A stretch of DNA of 64,000 bases, taken from NCBI GenBank assembly GCA_032158295.1, contig CM063252.1, positions 12,951,164 through 13,015,163 on the forward strand, read 5' to 3'. Below are positions 35,016 through 48,800 of this stretch, in pieces. A model generated the notes under the pieces. The model had not been told where the DNA came from and made no database searches. It worked only from the letters and a program-made list of their open reading frames with translations. Source of the DNA: Pycnopodia helianthoides (taxonomy: Eukaryota > Echinodermata > Asteroidea > Forcipulatida > Asteriidae). The translations under genes were made by a program, and so were the position numbers. The stretch's first letter is position 1, and every line of letters starts with the position of its first letter.

Positions 35016-35382
35016 TTCTTTGTTTTGGGTTATCTAGATGTCACCTTTAAATTGGTTTCCTTTCTCATATTCACCTTGTAATTATCAAGTACCTAGAATC
35101 ACTTCTTTACAAACCACTTATTTTTATTAATCAAAGTACTGTGATTTGAAACGAAAACGATATTGAAATCAAAATGATAACGCAACAAAAGATTTCTTAA
35201 CATACGCTAAAAGTGAGAAGTCACTTGGATGCAAAAGGTCGTACAGACCCTCACGCTTTCCGCACAGAATCCAACTGGCATGGATTTGATTGTACTGACC
35301 TGATTTCAGCATGCACGGGATGCTAGCTAGGTGCTAAAACCAGACAATGTTTTTTTTTTTAAATCTTCTTTTGTGGACGGAA

Positions 35383-35770
35383 TTAAAGGCAAAGTATACA
35401 TTTGGTTTTTGGAACTGTTTGATTGTTTTAGTCCTATATAAATGTAGATATATACAATAAAACTAACCTGTGAAAATTTTGTTTCAAAAGGTGGTAGCGT
35501 TTTTGAGATATCGCCAAAAATCTTGAGCGCTTATGTCCAGGCATGAAGAACAATCCCTAACATGCCTAATGGGAATACACAATCTGAGAAACGTTTCTCA
35601 GATTCAAATTTTTGGGGATAAAAACCGACTTTTTTTTTCCCATATCCACATTATTTTGAGTTGAAATATTTCTCAAAATGCTTTATACTATCGAAAGCTG
35701 TTTTTATTAAGTTTTTATTGCCATAAATTTTTAGAGTGATTACCAATCGAATCGTATACCTTCCCTTTAA
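35383..35770. mobile_element. TTAA-flanked element, 'GGCGATATCTC' family
   Basis: TTAA at both ends (ttaaaggcaaagtatacatt ... cgtataccttccctttaa). Internal words tttttgagatatcgcc and aacgtttctcagattcaaat match, inverted, 40551-40912 and 53545-53720. No coding. Confidence 0.75.
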
Positions 35771-36261
35771 ACCAGAACTAAAACAGGGAGTCAGTAGATT
35801 CCCATCCCCATGGTCTTAGTAAATGAAAAGAGACAAAATATAGCTACCATTTGAACAGATTCGACACATGGGAGGTCTTGAAAATTTTTAAAAAGAGACA
35901 AAATGATAATTAGAGACGATTCAAGACATCAGTACATAAAAACTCCATATCAAACTAAAAAATGATGTTTCTCTTCGCTTACTTTGAGAAGCATACCCGT
36001 CTTCTGTCTTGCCGAGTCCAGTCACAAACCACAAACAAGTCTTTATTGTACAGTAGGCCTATGCTGATTGCTTTCCTCCTTTCGGATGCATTTTATCTTT
36101 TCTAAGAACGAATTTGATTGGAGTAATGAAAACTAAAACGGACGTTGTTTTAAGGCAGGAATAAAAAAAGACAAAAAATATTCCTGTTAAATGAACAACT
36201 TATTCTCTGTGCACAGTTTTACCAAAGACATGATGCCATGGCCCCTTGATAAAAAAAAGAG

Positions 36262-36267
36262 TTTAAT
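36262..36267 (-). promoter_or_regulatory. Candidate polyadenylation signal of gene B
   Basis: ATTAAA on the minus strand lies 43 bases after the stop. An AATAAA lies further on at 36042-36047. Either could be used; unproven. Confidence 0.35.
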
Positions 36268-36309
36268 AGTAGAAGTTGAATACCTTAATCTTGATTGGTC
36301 AGTATCTGT

Positions 36310-39300
36310 TTATGCAGCATCTTCCAGCCAATCAGCAACCTCGTTATAGTACTGGTCCATCCATCTTATGTTGGCATTTATTACGGCTATTGATTGGATA
36401 AAAGCACGTTCCCCGGATCCCTGGTCTGGGTGATCCTTGATAAATTGCTCCACCTGTTTCATTCAGTTAAAAAAAGAAAAAAGAAAAAGGAAATACGTTT
36501 ACTGGAAATTATTTGTAACGTCTTCTTGCAAATTCAAACAGAATCCTAAAAAACCCAAATACCCCGATAATTATTTTGGAGGCTATTCTTCCTTACTTGT
36601 AGCTGAGAACCTGACATAATGAAGGACACGGCCAACATGTTCCAGCAACAGGCATGCATGAGGGCGCCTTTGTCAGTCAGAGACATTGACCCGTAAAGCA
36701 TGTATGACCAAGGACCACATGATCAAAAGTGGTACACGATATCACCAACGCTTAACTCTACTCACATTATCGTCGTATCAGTGCCTCCTAAATAGTGCCT
36801 CGTTGTACCTCCTAAATTTGCACTTGCATTACGCCCAAGAAATTGTCAAGACGTCATATCTCGCTTAAAATCTGGATGTACACGTAAAACAAGTACGCAC
36901 GGAACATTTTTGTGCGAGCTACGAGGTTTTGGCAAAATCGAGACACGTTTTTGCAGCGATGCCACGGAATGGCCTTAGCCGGAACACAGTGGTGAGAGGC
37001 AAGCACTTTATGCACTAGCCACCCATGCCAACCCATGATGCACACAGTTTAAAAGTATAACAGACAATGGATGACAATTTGTCAATGGAGATATTCAGTC
37101 AAACAAAGAGTTCATTAGCTCCTGGAGAGTTGACAGTGGATGAGACATAGTCTTTAATTCTGTTCATTACTTGATGTAAAACCATACTGTGATTTGTGTT
37201 ACATTAACCCTCTTGCTGTAATTCAATACCATTCACTGTGGTTTTGAATGATAGATAAACTATGCCAGCCTGCAATATGATACCATGAGGGAATGCATGT
37301 ACACAGTGCACACAGTTCTGTGCACAGTTGTGCCACCGTACACAACCTTGACAGCCGAATGGTTTCAAATGGTTGGTCAACTCACTGGAAAATGTTGCCA
37401 AAAGTTACTGACAGTAGGAGGGTTAAAGGCAAATCACTGTCTGAATCGCAATTTCGATTGTCATGATTTTTCTGTTCTAGCACACATGGGGTCTTAACTA
37501 GCCTTTAAGATACAGTCAAAATCAAGAATAAAAATCTTAAGGAGAGTTTACATTACATTGGTAAAAAAAAAAGAGGAAAAAAGTAACAAAGAAGGGATTT
37601 CCGAATTCTTACAAAAAACAACAATGCATCCCGACAGTGATAGTTTTTAAGCTAAAGATTTAGCTTCCGCACATTTTAAATTTTTGATTAACTGAACTTT
37701 ATTTTTGTAACACATTACCTTAGCGAGTTCCGCAGGTGTGTTGAAGCGTGAAGTCAGTCCACTGATAACGTTTTCCAGTAGGAAAACACCGTTTCCATAC
37801 CTATGAAAACATTAAAAATAGCACTTACTTCAAACTTGATGGGGACAAAAAAACACTTTAAAAGTTCACAAAAAGACCATTATGCAATTATTGCACCGGG
37901 GGGGGGGGGGGGCAAATGGCACCCAAGGCAAAGCAGAGGATCCCCCCAGGGTGTACACAACCCATGGATCCCATCACAGAGTGTGCAACAAATATTTTGT
38001 TTAATAGACTGCAGAAGGGGGAAACAAACATAATAAAGTGAAATAAATTATATTTCTCTAATAATTAATTTTTTTCAACATGGCATTTCGTTAATCGAAT
38101 TCAAAAACTTCAACCGGAAGATTGTACATCGATTTTGCCAAGTACAGTACCAGCCTAATTACAACCTCATACCCCGGGGTAATTTCATGTGTTTGGTACA
38201 GGGCAGTGGAATTGACCAACGGTGGGCACGATCAAGGTAATGTACCCCGTGGGGTACATCACTCATGCTCCCCTGAGCCATGTACGTGCATCTTTGTAGC
38301 ACGTCATGTGATCGGTTCTCGACCAATAAAATTCACAATCTACGTGGTAAAGCAATGAATGACAACATACTTGCACAGACAAAAATGACATTATCATTTC
38401 AAAAACAGAGCATTACAAAATAGAGAGAGAGAAAAAAAAAAAATAAAAGTTGTTTCAAAGGCCAGAAAAGGGCGTTACTAAATTAGGAATTAAAATTGAG
38501 AATAAAACAATAAAAAACTGAGCAAAATCAGTGATAAGACAAATCGGAAGAGTCTTTTTTAGCAAACCTGAGAGTTGTTTAACACTACAAAAGGAAGTGA
38601 GTGAAGGGGGAAGAGTTGATTGGATTGGTTGGTAATTAATTAACGGTTGAGCAAACTATTGGTTCGAACACCAGAAGCGGCAAGCATTTTCAACAGCAGG
38701 TCTGACAAACTAACTCACTCTTCTCTGAAGAAGTCCCAGTTGGTATCGAAGAAGTCCCAGGCGAGAGTTCTACCGACCGGGTTAGCTGCCACGGCAATCA
38801 CAACGTCTTTACCATCCTGGGTCCGTATGACCGAAGTTTCAAGCACTTTACTCAAATAACTAAACATAAAAAGTTGATATCAGAATGTGGATAAGACTGC
38901 CGCACTGTTGACACCTTGGAAAACAAAGTCTCGTCTAACCTTATTCTAACCCTTCTTTGTTCAAGTTCGGCCCGAACGAGGCTCAAAGCCACTCTTGGCA
39001 AGGGACTTCAAGAAGAAAACATTTCCAATGAAAGCTACTCGGGGGAGCTGAAGATAGGAATTGATATTCCTCTGAAAAACAGTCTAAATTGTAGGATGGA
39101 GGGAAACATGCACCAGGCAAGGAGTTCCAAAGCGATGCAGTACTTTGAATAAAACTGTTGGAATGGCTCTTTTATTACATCTCGCAAAGCGAGAGTGTAT
39201 GGGTGAGAACAAGCAGAAAGCCTGGTTTCACGCTTAAACATCACACAAGTGTTATAACGTATTTTTATCATTTATTTATTTCTTATTTATCCAGTAAAAA

Positions 39301-42300
39301 AAAACTCTCTGATCTCCCATGGATCCCAGCTCACATAAATACAACAAAAATGCAATTAAGAATAAGAATGAAGAATAAATGGTTACAAGAGATCCAACTT
39401 TAAATATTCATTAAAAGAAACTCAAAACAAAACAAAAAAAAAACACAGAAGAAAAACAACGATACAGTACGATATAAACAACTAGAGGAAAATGGCATTT
39501 ACTGAGCTGTTTTGGTTGTTGGACAAAGCGATTAAAACCCGTTGGATGCAGAGATTTCAAATGTTGCGGCAAGTTGTTCCAAGCTTGGGCACCCCTGAAG
39601 TTTAAAGTTCTTCTTCCCCTTTCTGTTCTAGGGGGTGGAAGGTCCACATTGTCAACAGTGTAAATCACTGACTGAAACAAAACCATCGCTAAAATAACCT
39701 GGAACATTTTTTGCAGGTCCCATGCACGCTGGTACTCTTATCAAGAAACCATCAGGGCCCAAAGAGATTTCTCAACGAAAAAAACTTACAAGCTAAGCGT
39801 CGATTCGTCCCGACTGCATGACATGGCAGGTAAAAGTACAGACTTCAACGACGTGTCTGCGTTGGGATTGGTGTAAGTCTCGAAAGCAATGTCCCAGTCC
39901 GCTCTGCTTCCTTCAGCAATGCCGGTGCAGAACACTGTAGACTGCAGATCAGGAACGATACTGCAACAGAATGAACAAGAAAGCTCATTGTTAGAATTGG
40001 TATGAAGTATGGCAGACAGTGTTCTGTACTACACAGAATGAAAAGAGGTTCTGTGTTAAAATTGGGGAACTCTAAACTGCAGCATGGAAGTCAGATCAAT
40101 GCAGACAACAGATCAGGAGTAGAAAGTAGTACGGTTACAGCATGAGAGTAAGGAAGCAACTTCTTTTCTATTTTCCCTGTCTTTTGCAAAAATTGAGAAA
40201 AGAATTAGGTTTTTAATTTTCGCGAGGAAACTTCCATCTATTCCAAGGGAAAGAACAAAGACAAATAAACTCATGATACCCCCCAAAATGGAAATATATT
40301 TAACTGAATTTTTGTTGTTGATGAAACCTTTAAAGTGTTAATTTGTTTTTATTGAGGACTAAAATGTTAGACTTACTTTATCGTCGACGAATTAGCCATA
40401 GTTATCCATTCGGCATACTTCTCGAGAGCTGTTTGTACACAATCATCATTTCCATACTGACAAGCCAAACTAATGGCACTGGCACGACTCAATCTACAAA
40501 CAAACCGAACATTTGAATTGGTCAAAATTACTTGGTGCCCAGACTCCCATTTAAAGGCACAGTTCACGTTTGGTAATGACTCTGAAAATGAATGGCAATA
40601 AAAAACTTAGCAAGAAGAAGAGCAGCTTTAGGTTGTATAATGAATTTTGAGAAACTTTTAACTTCAAAGTACTACGGTTATGAAAAATATATCACTTTTT
40701 ATTCCCCGAAATTTGAATCTGACTGTGTATTCCTATGGGGAATATTCTTCCTGCGTGGAAATATTCGCTCCGGTTTTTCGGTGATATCTCAAAAACGCGA
40801 CCACCTTTTGAAGTGAAATTTTCCCAGGTTAGTTTTGTTGTATGTATCTACATTTATATAGGATTAACACAATCGGTAGGCTCCAATTACCAAACGTATG
40901 CGGCACCTTTAAGTGATTGTGGGGGGAAGTACAATTAGAAGCTTTCAAGATGAAGAAATAATGAAGAATTTGAAAATAAATCATGGTGCAGCTGACCTTA
41001 AAAACAGTGTGTCCCCATAATAGAGCTGTGATGAAACAGTTACAATTGATACAATAATCATAAACAGTAATTTTGGCACAAAATAAAGTCTCCTTTAACT
41101 CATGTGTAGGCCCATTGACATTTATTACACACTAACAGAATACTCATGCACAATTAAAGACACTGGACACCTTTGGTAATTGTCAAAGACCAGTCTTCTC
41201 ACTTGGTGTACAAAATAACAAACCTGTGAAAATTTTGAACTCAATTGGTCGTCGAAGTTGCGAGATAATAATTGAAGAAAAAACACCCTTGTCACACGAA
41301 GTTGTGTGCTTTCAGATGCTTGATTTCGAGACCTCACGCGTGAGGTCTCACAATCAATTCAAATATTTTACTGAGAAATTACTTCTTTCTCAAAACTACG
41401 TTACTTCAGAGGGAGCCGTTTCTCACAATGTTTTATACTATCAACAGCTCTCCATTGCTCATTACCAAGTAAGTTTGACAGACAGAATATTAAAGGAACA
41501 TTACAGAATTGGTAAGAAAAAAACTTGTAAAATATACTTTTTGATCACAGACTTACATAAAACTTACACGCTCTAATGATGATGATAGTAGAAAACATCC
41601 CTTGAAATATTTTTTGTCTGAATCGCCATATTTGATGAGAAATGAATAAACTAATTTTCCGATTGGAGTTTATCGCTCAGTGAGCATTTTATTCATTTGT
41701 TGAATCTATATGATTTCATGCAAAAGTGTAATCGATTTTTTCACTATTTTCTTGTGACCCAGATGGCCGATCGATCTCAAACTTCTACAGGTTTGTCAGT
41801 TTATGTATATGGTGGATTACATAAAGTGCTTACACTGCCAGCAACTGTTTTGTTAGCAAAAAAACAATTCTGTAATGTTCCTTTAAACAATGGACAGACA
41901 AAAATACAAAGTACAACAACCGAAAATAAACAGAGTACAGGATGACGTTCAGCAGAAACTAGATTATTTAAATGAAGGCTGATATGATAAATTCATTACA
42001 AATAAAAAATCAAACAGATGTTTGAGTTTAATACGTAACGAGACAGATAGCTTCAAGTTTATGTTGAGACTGCTCCAATATGCAAATCCACGTTGTCTAA
42101 AGACTGTTGTTATGAAGGCATTTGGATTCTTCCCGTTTGGACAGATAAAGCAAACTATCACTCACAAACAAAATCCAGAACACAAAACGAAGCATAAACA
42201 AATAATTTTACTGCTCACTTTATTATCCCCCCCCCCCAATAAAAGCATACGAAAACCACACCACATTTTGGCTGTAAGAGTATTGCTTTATACAGTTAGT

Positions 42301-42794
42301 GCAATATTGATGTTAATTTTGATAATTGGGATACCTACTTTTTCAGATGGTCCCCTTCGTTTTCCCAGCCGATGTATTCATACATTGGGGTAACCTGTTT
42401 CTTAAAGTAGTTCTGCCAAAAAAACAAACAAAAAAAAAGAATCAAGATTTGACCAATATTATCAATTAGCAAAAAAAAAGTACATTTTCGAAGCCGTAAA
42501 TTATGTATTTGTAACAAATCCTTAGCGATCAAATATAATATTGTGAACAGTCCTCTTAACATGGACTGTTTGAGGTTCCTCTTACCTGGAAGTTGCCGTT
42601 GGCTTCAGTAAGAGCCAAGTTATCGTTGATGTAACCCAAGACACTGTCGACTATATACCAGGGGACGTACTCTCTCTCATTAATCAGGTAGGCCGTTAGA
42701 TCGAGGGCTCTAGCTTGGCTCAGCTCCCCGGCTCTGGCCAGGCTGAATGCGTCACTGATCAGAGATGTACGACTAGCTGTGGAAATTAACTATG

Positions 42795-42837
<43 letters not shown>

Positions 42838-45800
42838 CAATCAACACAAAGAGGGGGGTATTCATTACAATCACAGAGCTGCCAACGTTTGCAACTTGCG
42901 ATCAGGGAGTTCTTGTACAACAATGAGGGCGGTATTTAGAATTACATTCAACATAATACGGAAACGGTTTCCTTTATCAGGGAGAACTTGGATTAATTTC
43001 TCAGGGAACTTTCTGTGGAATCAGGGAGAGTTGGCAGCTCTGCAATCATTATAACGAATGGCTGACAATTTGTTGGCGTGTTGTGGCCGAGCGGTCAAGC
43101 TCACCGGACTCAAGCTCTGTATGTTTCAAAAGATGGCTTTTAGTTGCAAGTTGTTGCAACTTTCTCAGTATACGGTTCTGAACATGGCAAAAACTACAGC
43201 TTTTCAACATTAGGGCCTCAGGCTTGAGTGTTTTTTTGTGTTATCTTGGTCGACTAAAGTCACCATTAGGGCTCAAGCAGGGTACAGTGCACAGTTGACT
43301 AAAGTCACCATTGGGGCTCAAGCAGGGTACAGTGCACGGTTTACTCAAGTCACCATTAGGGCTCAAGCAGGGTACAGTGCACAGTCGACTAAAGTCACCT
43401 TTAGGGCTCAAGCAGGGTACAGTGCACAGTTGACTAAAGTCACCATTAGGGCTCAAGCAGGGTACAGTGCACAATTGACTCAAGTCACCATTAGGGCTCA
43501 AGCAGGGTACAGTGCACAGTTGACTAAAGTCACCATTAGGGCTCAAGCAGGTACAGTGCACAATTGACTCAAGTCACCATTAGGGCTCAAGCAGGGTACA
43601 GTGCACAGTTGACTAAAGTCACCATTAGGGCTCAAGCAGGGTACAGTGCACAGTTGACTAAAGTCACCATTAGGGCTCAAGCAGGGTACAGTGCACAATT
43701 GACTCAAGTCACCATTAGGGCTCAAGCAGGGTACAGTCCACGGTCAACTAAAGTCACCATCAGGGCTCAAGCAGGGTACAGTGCACGGTTGACTAAGCCA
43801 CCGCTGGGGCTCAATGGATTAAAATGTTTTTCAATTTAATAGGTACCTTGTGATTTGATTCGAGCTGAGCGGCCAGCAATCCCCAGTTCGTCTCATCATA
43901 ATTGACTCGATAGAAGCCTCTTGCATCAACGTTGACCAGCAGCCAGCTGCTGTCACCACCTGCACCGGCTACCGTCGTGGTAACTGAAAGAATGATAGAA
44001 GAATGAGGCTTAGGGGTCATCTTAAGTTATGATCATTTTCAAGGTCATGCAGCGAGTATTACCCTCCAAAAAGTGGTATTGATCAATATTTGGTATCGAC
44101 AATTAATGTGCATCAATTAATTACCAATACCCCTCCCCCACAAATGCCTCCCCCCAAAAAACCAAAACAAAACAAACAAAAAACACAAAGCTAAAAACAA
44201 TAGTTAATAAACAATTGTGGCAGCTTGTCCACTCTTGCATGCCACATTTGTACAACAACAGGACAAAGGTCTGGAATCGGGGATTACACAATATCCCGGG
44301 CGAAAAAGGGATATTACAGGGCATGTTTTCCAGCACCTTGTGTCCCTCTACACATGGGTGAAACGAAGCGTAGCACGGTAGAGGTGCATGCCTGTGCACC
44401 TTACACAATGGACAGTCCTGCTGGAAATTTCCCTCATCCGTCCGACAGCCAGCAAAAAAAATTGAGGGCACTCCAAAGTTGTTGCGGTCATAATAAAACC
44501 ATCCACCGTAAAGTCAGTCCAGAAAAATTTGGAGTATGGACATGTCATCCGTCGTGAAGTGGTTATTAGGAAGATGCTTTCAATTAACTGGGTCTATAAA
44601 AAGTTGTACTCACTAGATTTGTCTTCTGGGCGGAGCCATTTCATTCTAGGGGTGTCATAGTCGGGATTGGCTTCCGTTGTGTAAGTAAGTGGTACATACC
44701 ACACATATCTGGAAAAGATATGAAGAAAACAAATAAATAAATAAAAATAAATCAATTATAATTATTGGGTGACTCGGACCTAGGGATTTATGTCCAATCC
44801 GTAGGATGAAGTAATTATAGTTTAATAAAAGTGTCTTGGTTATAAAAACGGACACGAGTGCATGGATCAAATCTCAAACCAACACTCGAACAACAGCACA
44901 GCTTGAGCACGGTCATGGCACTTGTGTCCTTGAGCAAGATACTCTTTACCATAACTGCTTTGTCCTTCGGTGGGACATAAAGCCATAGGTACTGTGTGCT
45001 AGAATTGGTTGTGCTGGTATAGTGCATGTGAAAAGAACCCAGAACATTTGTCGTGGATCGAGTAGGGATTTAACCCTGGTTGGTTCTGGTTCACATAGCA
45101 ATTAAGCACCCTTGTTTACAGGTTTCCTCAGGCTTGTGAGCTACAGCGATTAAGTTCACTTATGAGGCATGCTTGGTTTTATTACCAGAAATATACAATA
45201 ATAACTAAAGTGCTGGAATTATTGAACTCACCCCAAGTCTTAAGTTCACTTATGAGGCATGCTTGGTTTTATTACCAGAAATATACAATAATAACTAAAG
45301 TGCTGGAATTATTGAACTCACCCCAAGTCTGGGAATGGAGATGAAGGATCTGACGTTGGGTCAGTGAGGAACCTTTTTTGAGAGGCTGTCATCGTGATTG
45401 CGTCATCGTTCCCGTACTTTCTGGTCACGGTCACAACGGGGAAGCCCATTTGACGCGTCCATGTCTTCATGACGTCCTCAATGTGGATACCTTCTCCCAG
45501 ATTGACACCATCCTCTTTGATGGCCTGAAATAAAAAGTCATTCGTCAAGTATTTTTCTTTACTATTATGGTGACAAAGTGCTCAATTTTTTTTACTGTTC
45601 AACCAAAAAGCAGTTAAAAAACATTAAACAATTAGAGTAAATTCTCTCACCTTATCAAGATTGTACCAAAGGTCGCTGTTTTCTGCATTGCCGTACTGTT
45701 GCTCTGTCAAATAGTACTGCAAAAGACAAAACAAACTTCATTTATTACAACTTTCCTTTTGCGGTTATCTTTTTTTGTCCGTACTGCACAAAACCGCCGC

Positions 45801-48800
45801 TGCCTGGCAGTAAACATGCAGACCTTCATGCATGCAAGCTTCTACTTTGAATTTGATGTTTTCAAAAAGTGACTGAAAATATTAATATCAGTGGCTGCTG
45901 GTAAGCAGCCGACGTAGTTTCAGAACAATTTGTTTATTTTCAGGAAAGTTTCTGCAGAATCACGGAGAGTTGGCAGCTCTGTAAAGTACCAGGGCCACTT
46001 TCATAGAGCTGCTTAAGCAGAAAGTATTGCTTAACATTATTTTGCTAAGCAGAAATGAGCAGTTTCCCATTCACAAATGGTACATGTGACATGATAGTTT
46101 GGCTGGTAACCTTAGTCTGGTAAGCATAATATTGCTGTGCTTAGCATCTTTTTGTGCTTAAGCAGCTCTATGAAATTGGGCCCCATGTACACATGGTCAT
46201 GTGACCACCTTTCAACCAATAGGACTGCCCAAACTGTCTGGGGGGTATCTATGAATATCAATTAACTCGTTCAAAGTTGTCATTCTTACCTTAAGCGCCT
46301 TAAGGAATGTTGATTCACCCAAGAAATTCTGTAACATACGTAGAACGGATGAACCCTTGTTGTACGTGATTCCATCAAACATGGCGTTGATTTCGGAGAC
46401 GGTCAGCGACTTGGCAACGACTGGTCTGGACGTGACGAGCGCGTCCGAGGTCATTGATCGTTGCAAATCGTAAACCAGGAATTTGTCCCACTGTTTTTAA
46501 AACAAGAAAGTATAATTTTTGTTAACCGAAAAAAATTGTGCTGGTACATCATTGGGGTTGAGAACTTTCAAGAACTTTCAAAAATATAATTGCTACGTTG
46601 GTAAAAAAAAAAAAAAGTTTAGGGAGACGGATAAACTTTGACATCCAAGAAAGGCCAGGGTGTCCCTGAGCTAAAAGTGGCAATTCATTACTACTGTCCT
46701 AACCATGCAGGGGGAAGGGGAGGGGGAGGAGCCTGGTCAAAACTATGTCTCTCCTCCAGCAACCCAGATGAGAATAAAGAAAAACAAACTAGAGCTTTTG
46801 CGCTTCACAAATTAATCATAATCAAAATACCACAAACAGAGTCAAACAAGTGAAGTCTTATAAATATAAGAATACAAAAATAATAATAACATTATAGACT
46901 TAATATATGGCGCACTTATCCGTAAACCTGGTCAAGGCGCCTACACAAAGTGGTGCAAAAAAAACAAAAGTCATGCTTAAGTGTTCAACTTTTCAATGGG
47001 GGGGGGGGACTTTTGGGACGCTAGGTGGCAGCAGACTTACCAGGTCAATCTATTGTGTTCTCGGCAAAGTGCGCATGCTTAGAACTACGTGATTATATTG
47101 TACTCGGCAATGTGTGGGCGCTTAGAACTACCCCAACAATTTGACCTGGTGAGTCTGCTGCCCTCTAGCGTTCAAAAGTCTCCTACTGAAATAACTGGCG
47201 AAGCAAATGAGCTTCCAGTTTCCTCTTGAAGATCTCCACAAAGATATTGTTTGACGGAGTGAGGCAGGGAGTCTAGGAGTCTTCCAAATGGCAGGTGCAG
47301 CCCCTTAAAAAGGAGTGCTGACCACAGCGAACACAACATAGGCCCTTTTCAAATTCACGGCTTCGGCTCCAGGCTAGCTAGGCTCCCTCAATTATTTTAA
47401 CTTACGCATGCTTTGCGGTCAGGGCTTAAGACAAGAAAACTGGGCCTGAAGCCCAATCCAGAGCCAAAGCCGTGGATTCGAAAAGGGCCATAATTGAAAA
47501 TCTATGTTTACAGTTCAGGTTGAAAAACTATATGATAATTAAACTGTACATAAAGTTGAAACCAATTTGAAATACACAGTCAATAATATTTGTATAAAGA
47601 AGATTCTCTGTTACCATTCCCCAGTCAGGTTCTACTTCCACCGTGCCGACGTACTCCACGTAGCTTGCGAATCCTTCATTCAACCAAAGGTAGTCCCACC
47701 ATTCCATTGTCACTAGATTACCAAACCACTGCATGGAAAGATTTAGAAATTTATGAATATTTTAGCGATTATCGCTAGAGACCCCATGCATAACACTGCC
47801 ACCACTTCCTCTTCTTATCATGTCCACACAAAATTTTAAGCACAGTGTAGCCCAAACTGAACATACTGCTTTAGCATTATCAGTAAAAACTGCAAGGTTT
47901 TCAGCTATGCACTTTTTTTTTTATTTGTTTCTTTTTATTCATTTTTATTTTTTGTTTAAATCTCGCCCAACTCAAAAGGTCGGACGGACACGCCACAGTT
48001 GAGGGCACCTTTGTACTTTATACAGACATCATATCGACCCTTGGAAAAAAGTAGAACAGCGCATATATTATATGAGCACAATTTCGCTAAGCCAGATCTA
48101 CAAACTGCATTACATGAAATCAGGGAAGGAATACGAGACGCGCTTAAAGGAACATTACAGAATTGGTTTTTGCTAACAAAACAGTTGCTGGCAGTGTAAG
48201 CACTTTAGTAATCCACCATATACATAAACTGACAAACCTGTAGAAGTTTGAGATCGATCGGCCATCTGGGTCACGAGAAAATAGTGAAAAACAGATTACA
48301 CATTTGCATGAAATCATATAGCTTCAACAAATGAATAAAATGCTCACTGAGCGATAAACTCCAATCAGAAAATTAGTTTATTCATTTCTCATCAAATATG
48401 GCATTTCAGACAGAAATATTTCAAGGGTGTTTTCTACTATCATCATCTTTAGACCGTGCAAGTTTTATGTAAATCTGTGATCAAAAAGTATATTTTACAA
48501 GTCTTTTTCTTACCAATTCTGTAATGTTCCTTTAACAACCAGCTTGAACAAAAACGGCAACAAGTGATCTTAGCTAAAATATGTTTTAAAAATGTGTTCA
48601 ATCAATAAAGGAAATTGAGTTCACACGCGAGTAAACAGATTTTAACGATAACGGAAACAATATTTTGAATAGACCCAATTCTCCAGTGGTTTTCGGAGAA
48701 AAGTTAGTGACGTCATCATCATGGTTTGTCATTTGTGGGAGCTTCATTTTTCAAAGCCGCTTTGTTGCAATAACAAAGCAACATCCCCCACGTCAAAGCA

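Noticed and set aside
41226..41576. 116-codon open frame with [20 protein letters not shown]
   Set aside because: The same peptide-like text appears at 25.4, 54.1 and 60.2 kb because it is the interior of the CTGGACAC element family, not a gene.
43233..43812. CRISPR-like regular repeat
   Set aside because: Units abut without unique spacers and the genome is clearly eukaryotic, so it is a minisatellite.
43238..43839. Repeat-protein-like open frames with 15-residue periods on both strands
   Set aside because: They follow from a 45-bp tandem repeat, with no splice sites or flanking coding sequence, inside a gene B intron.
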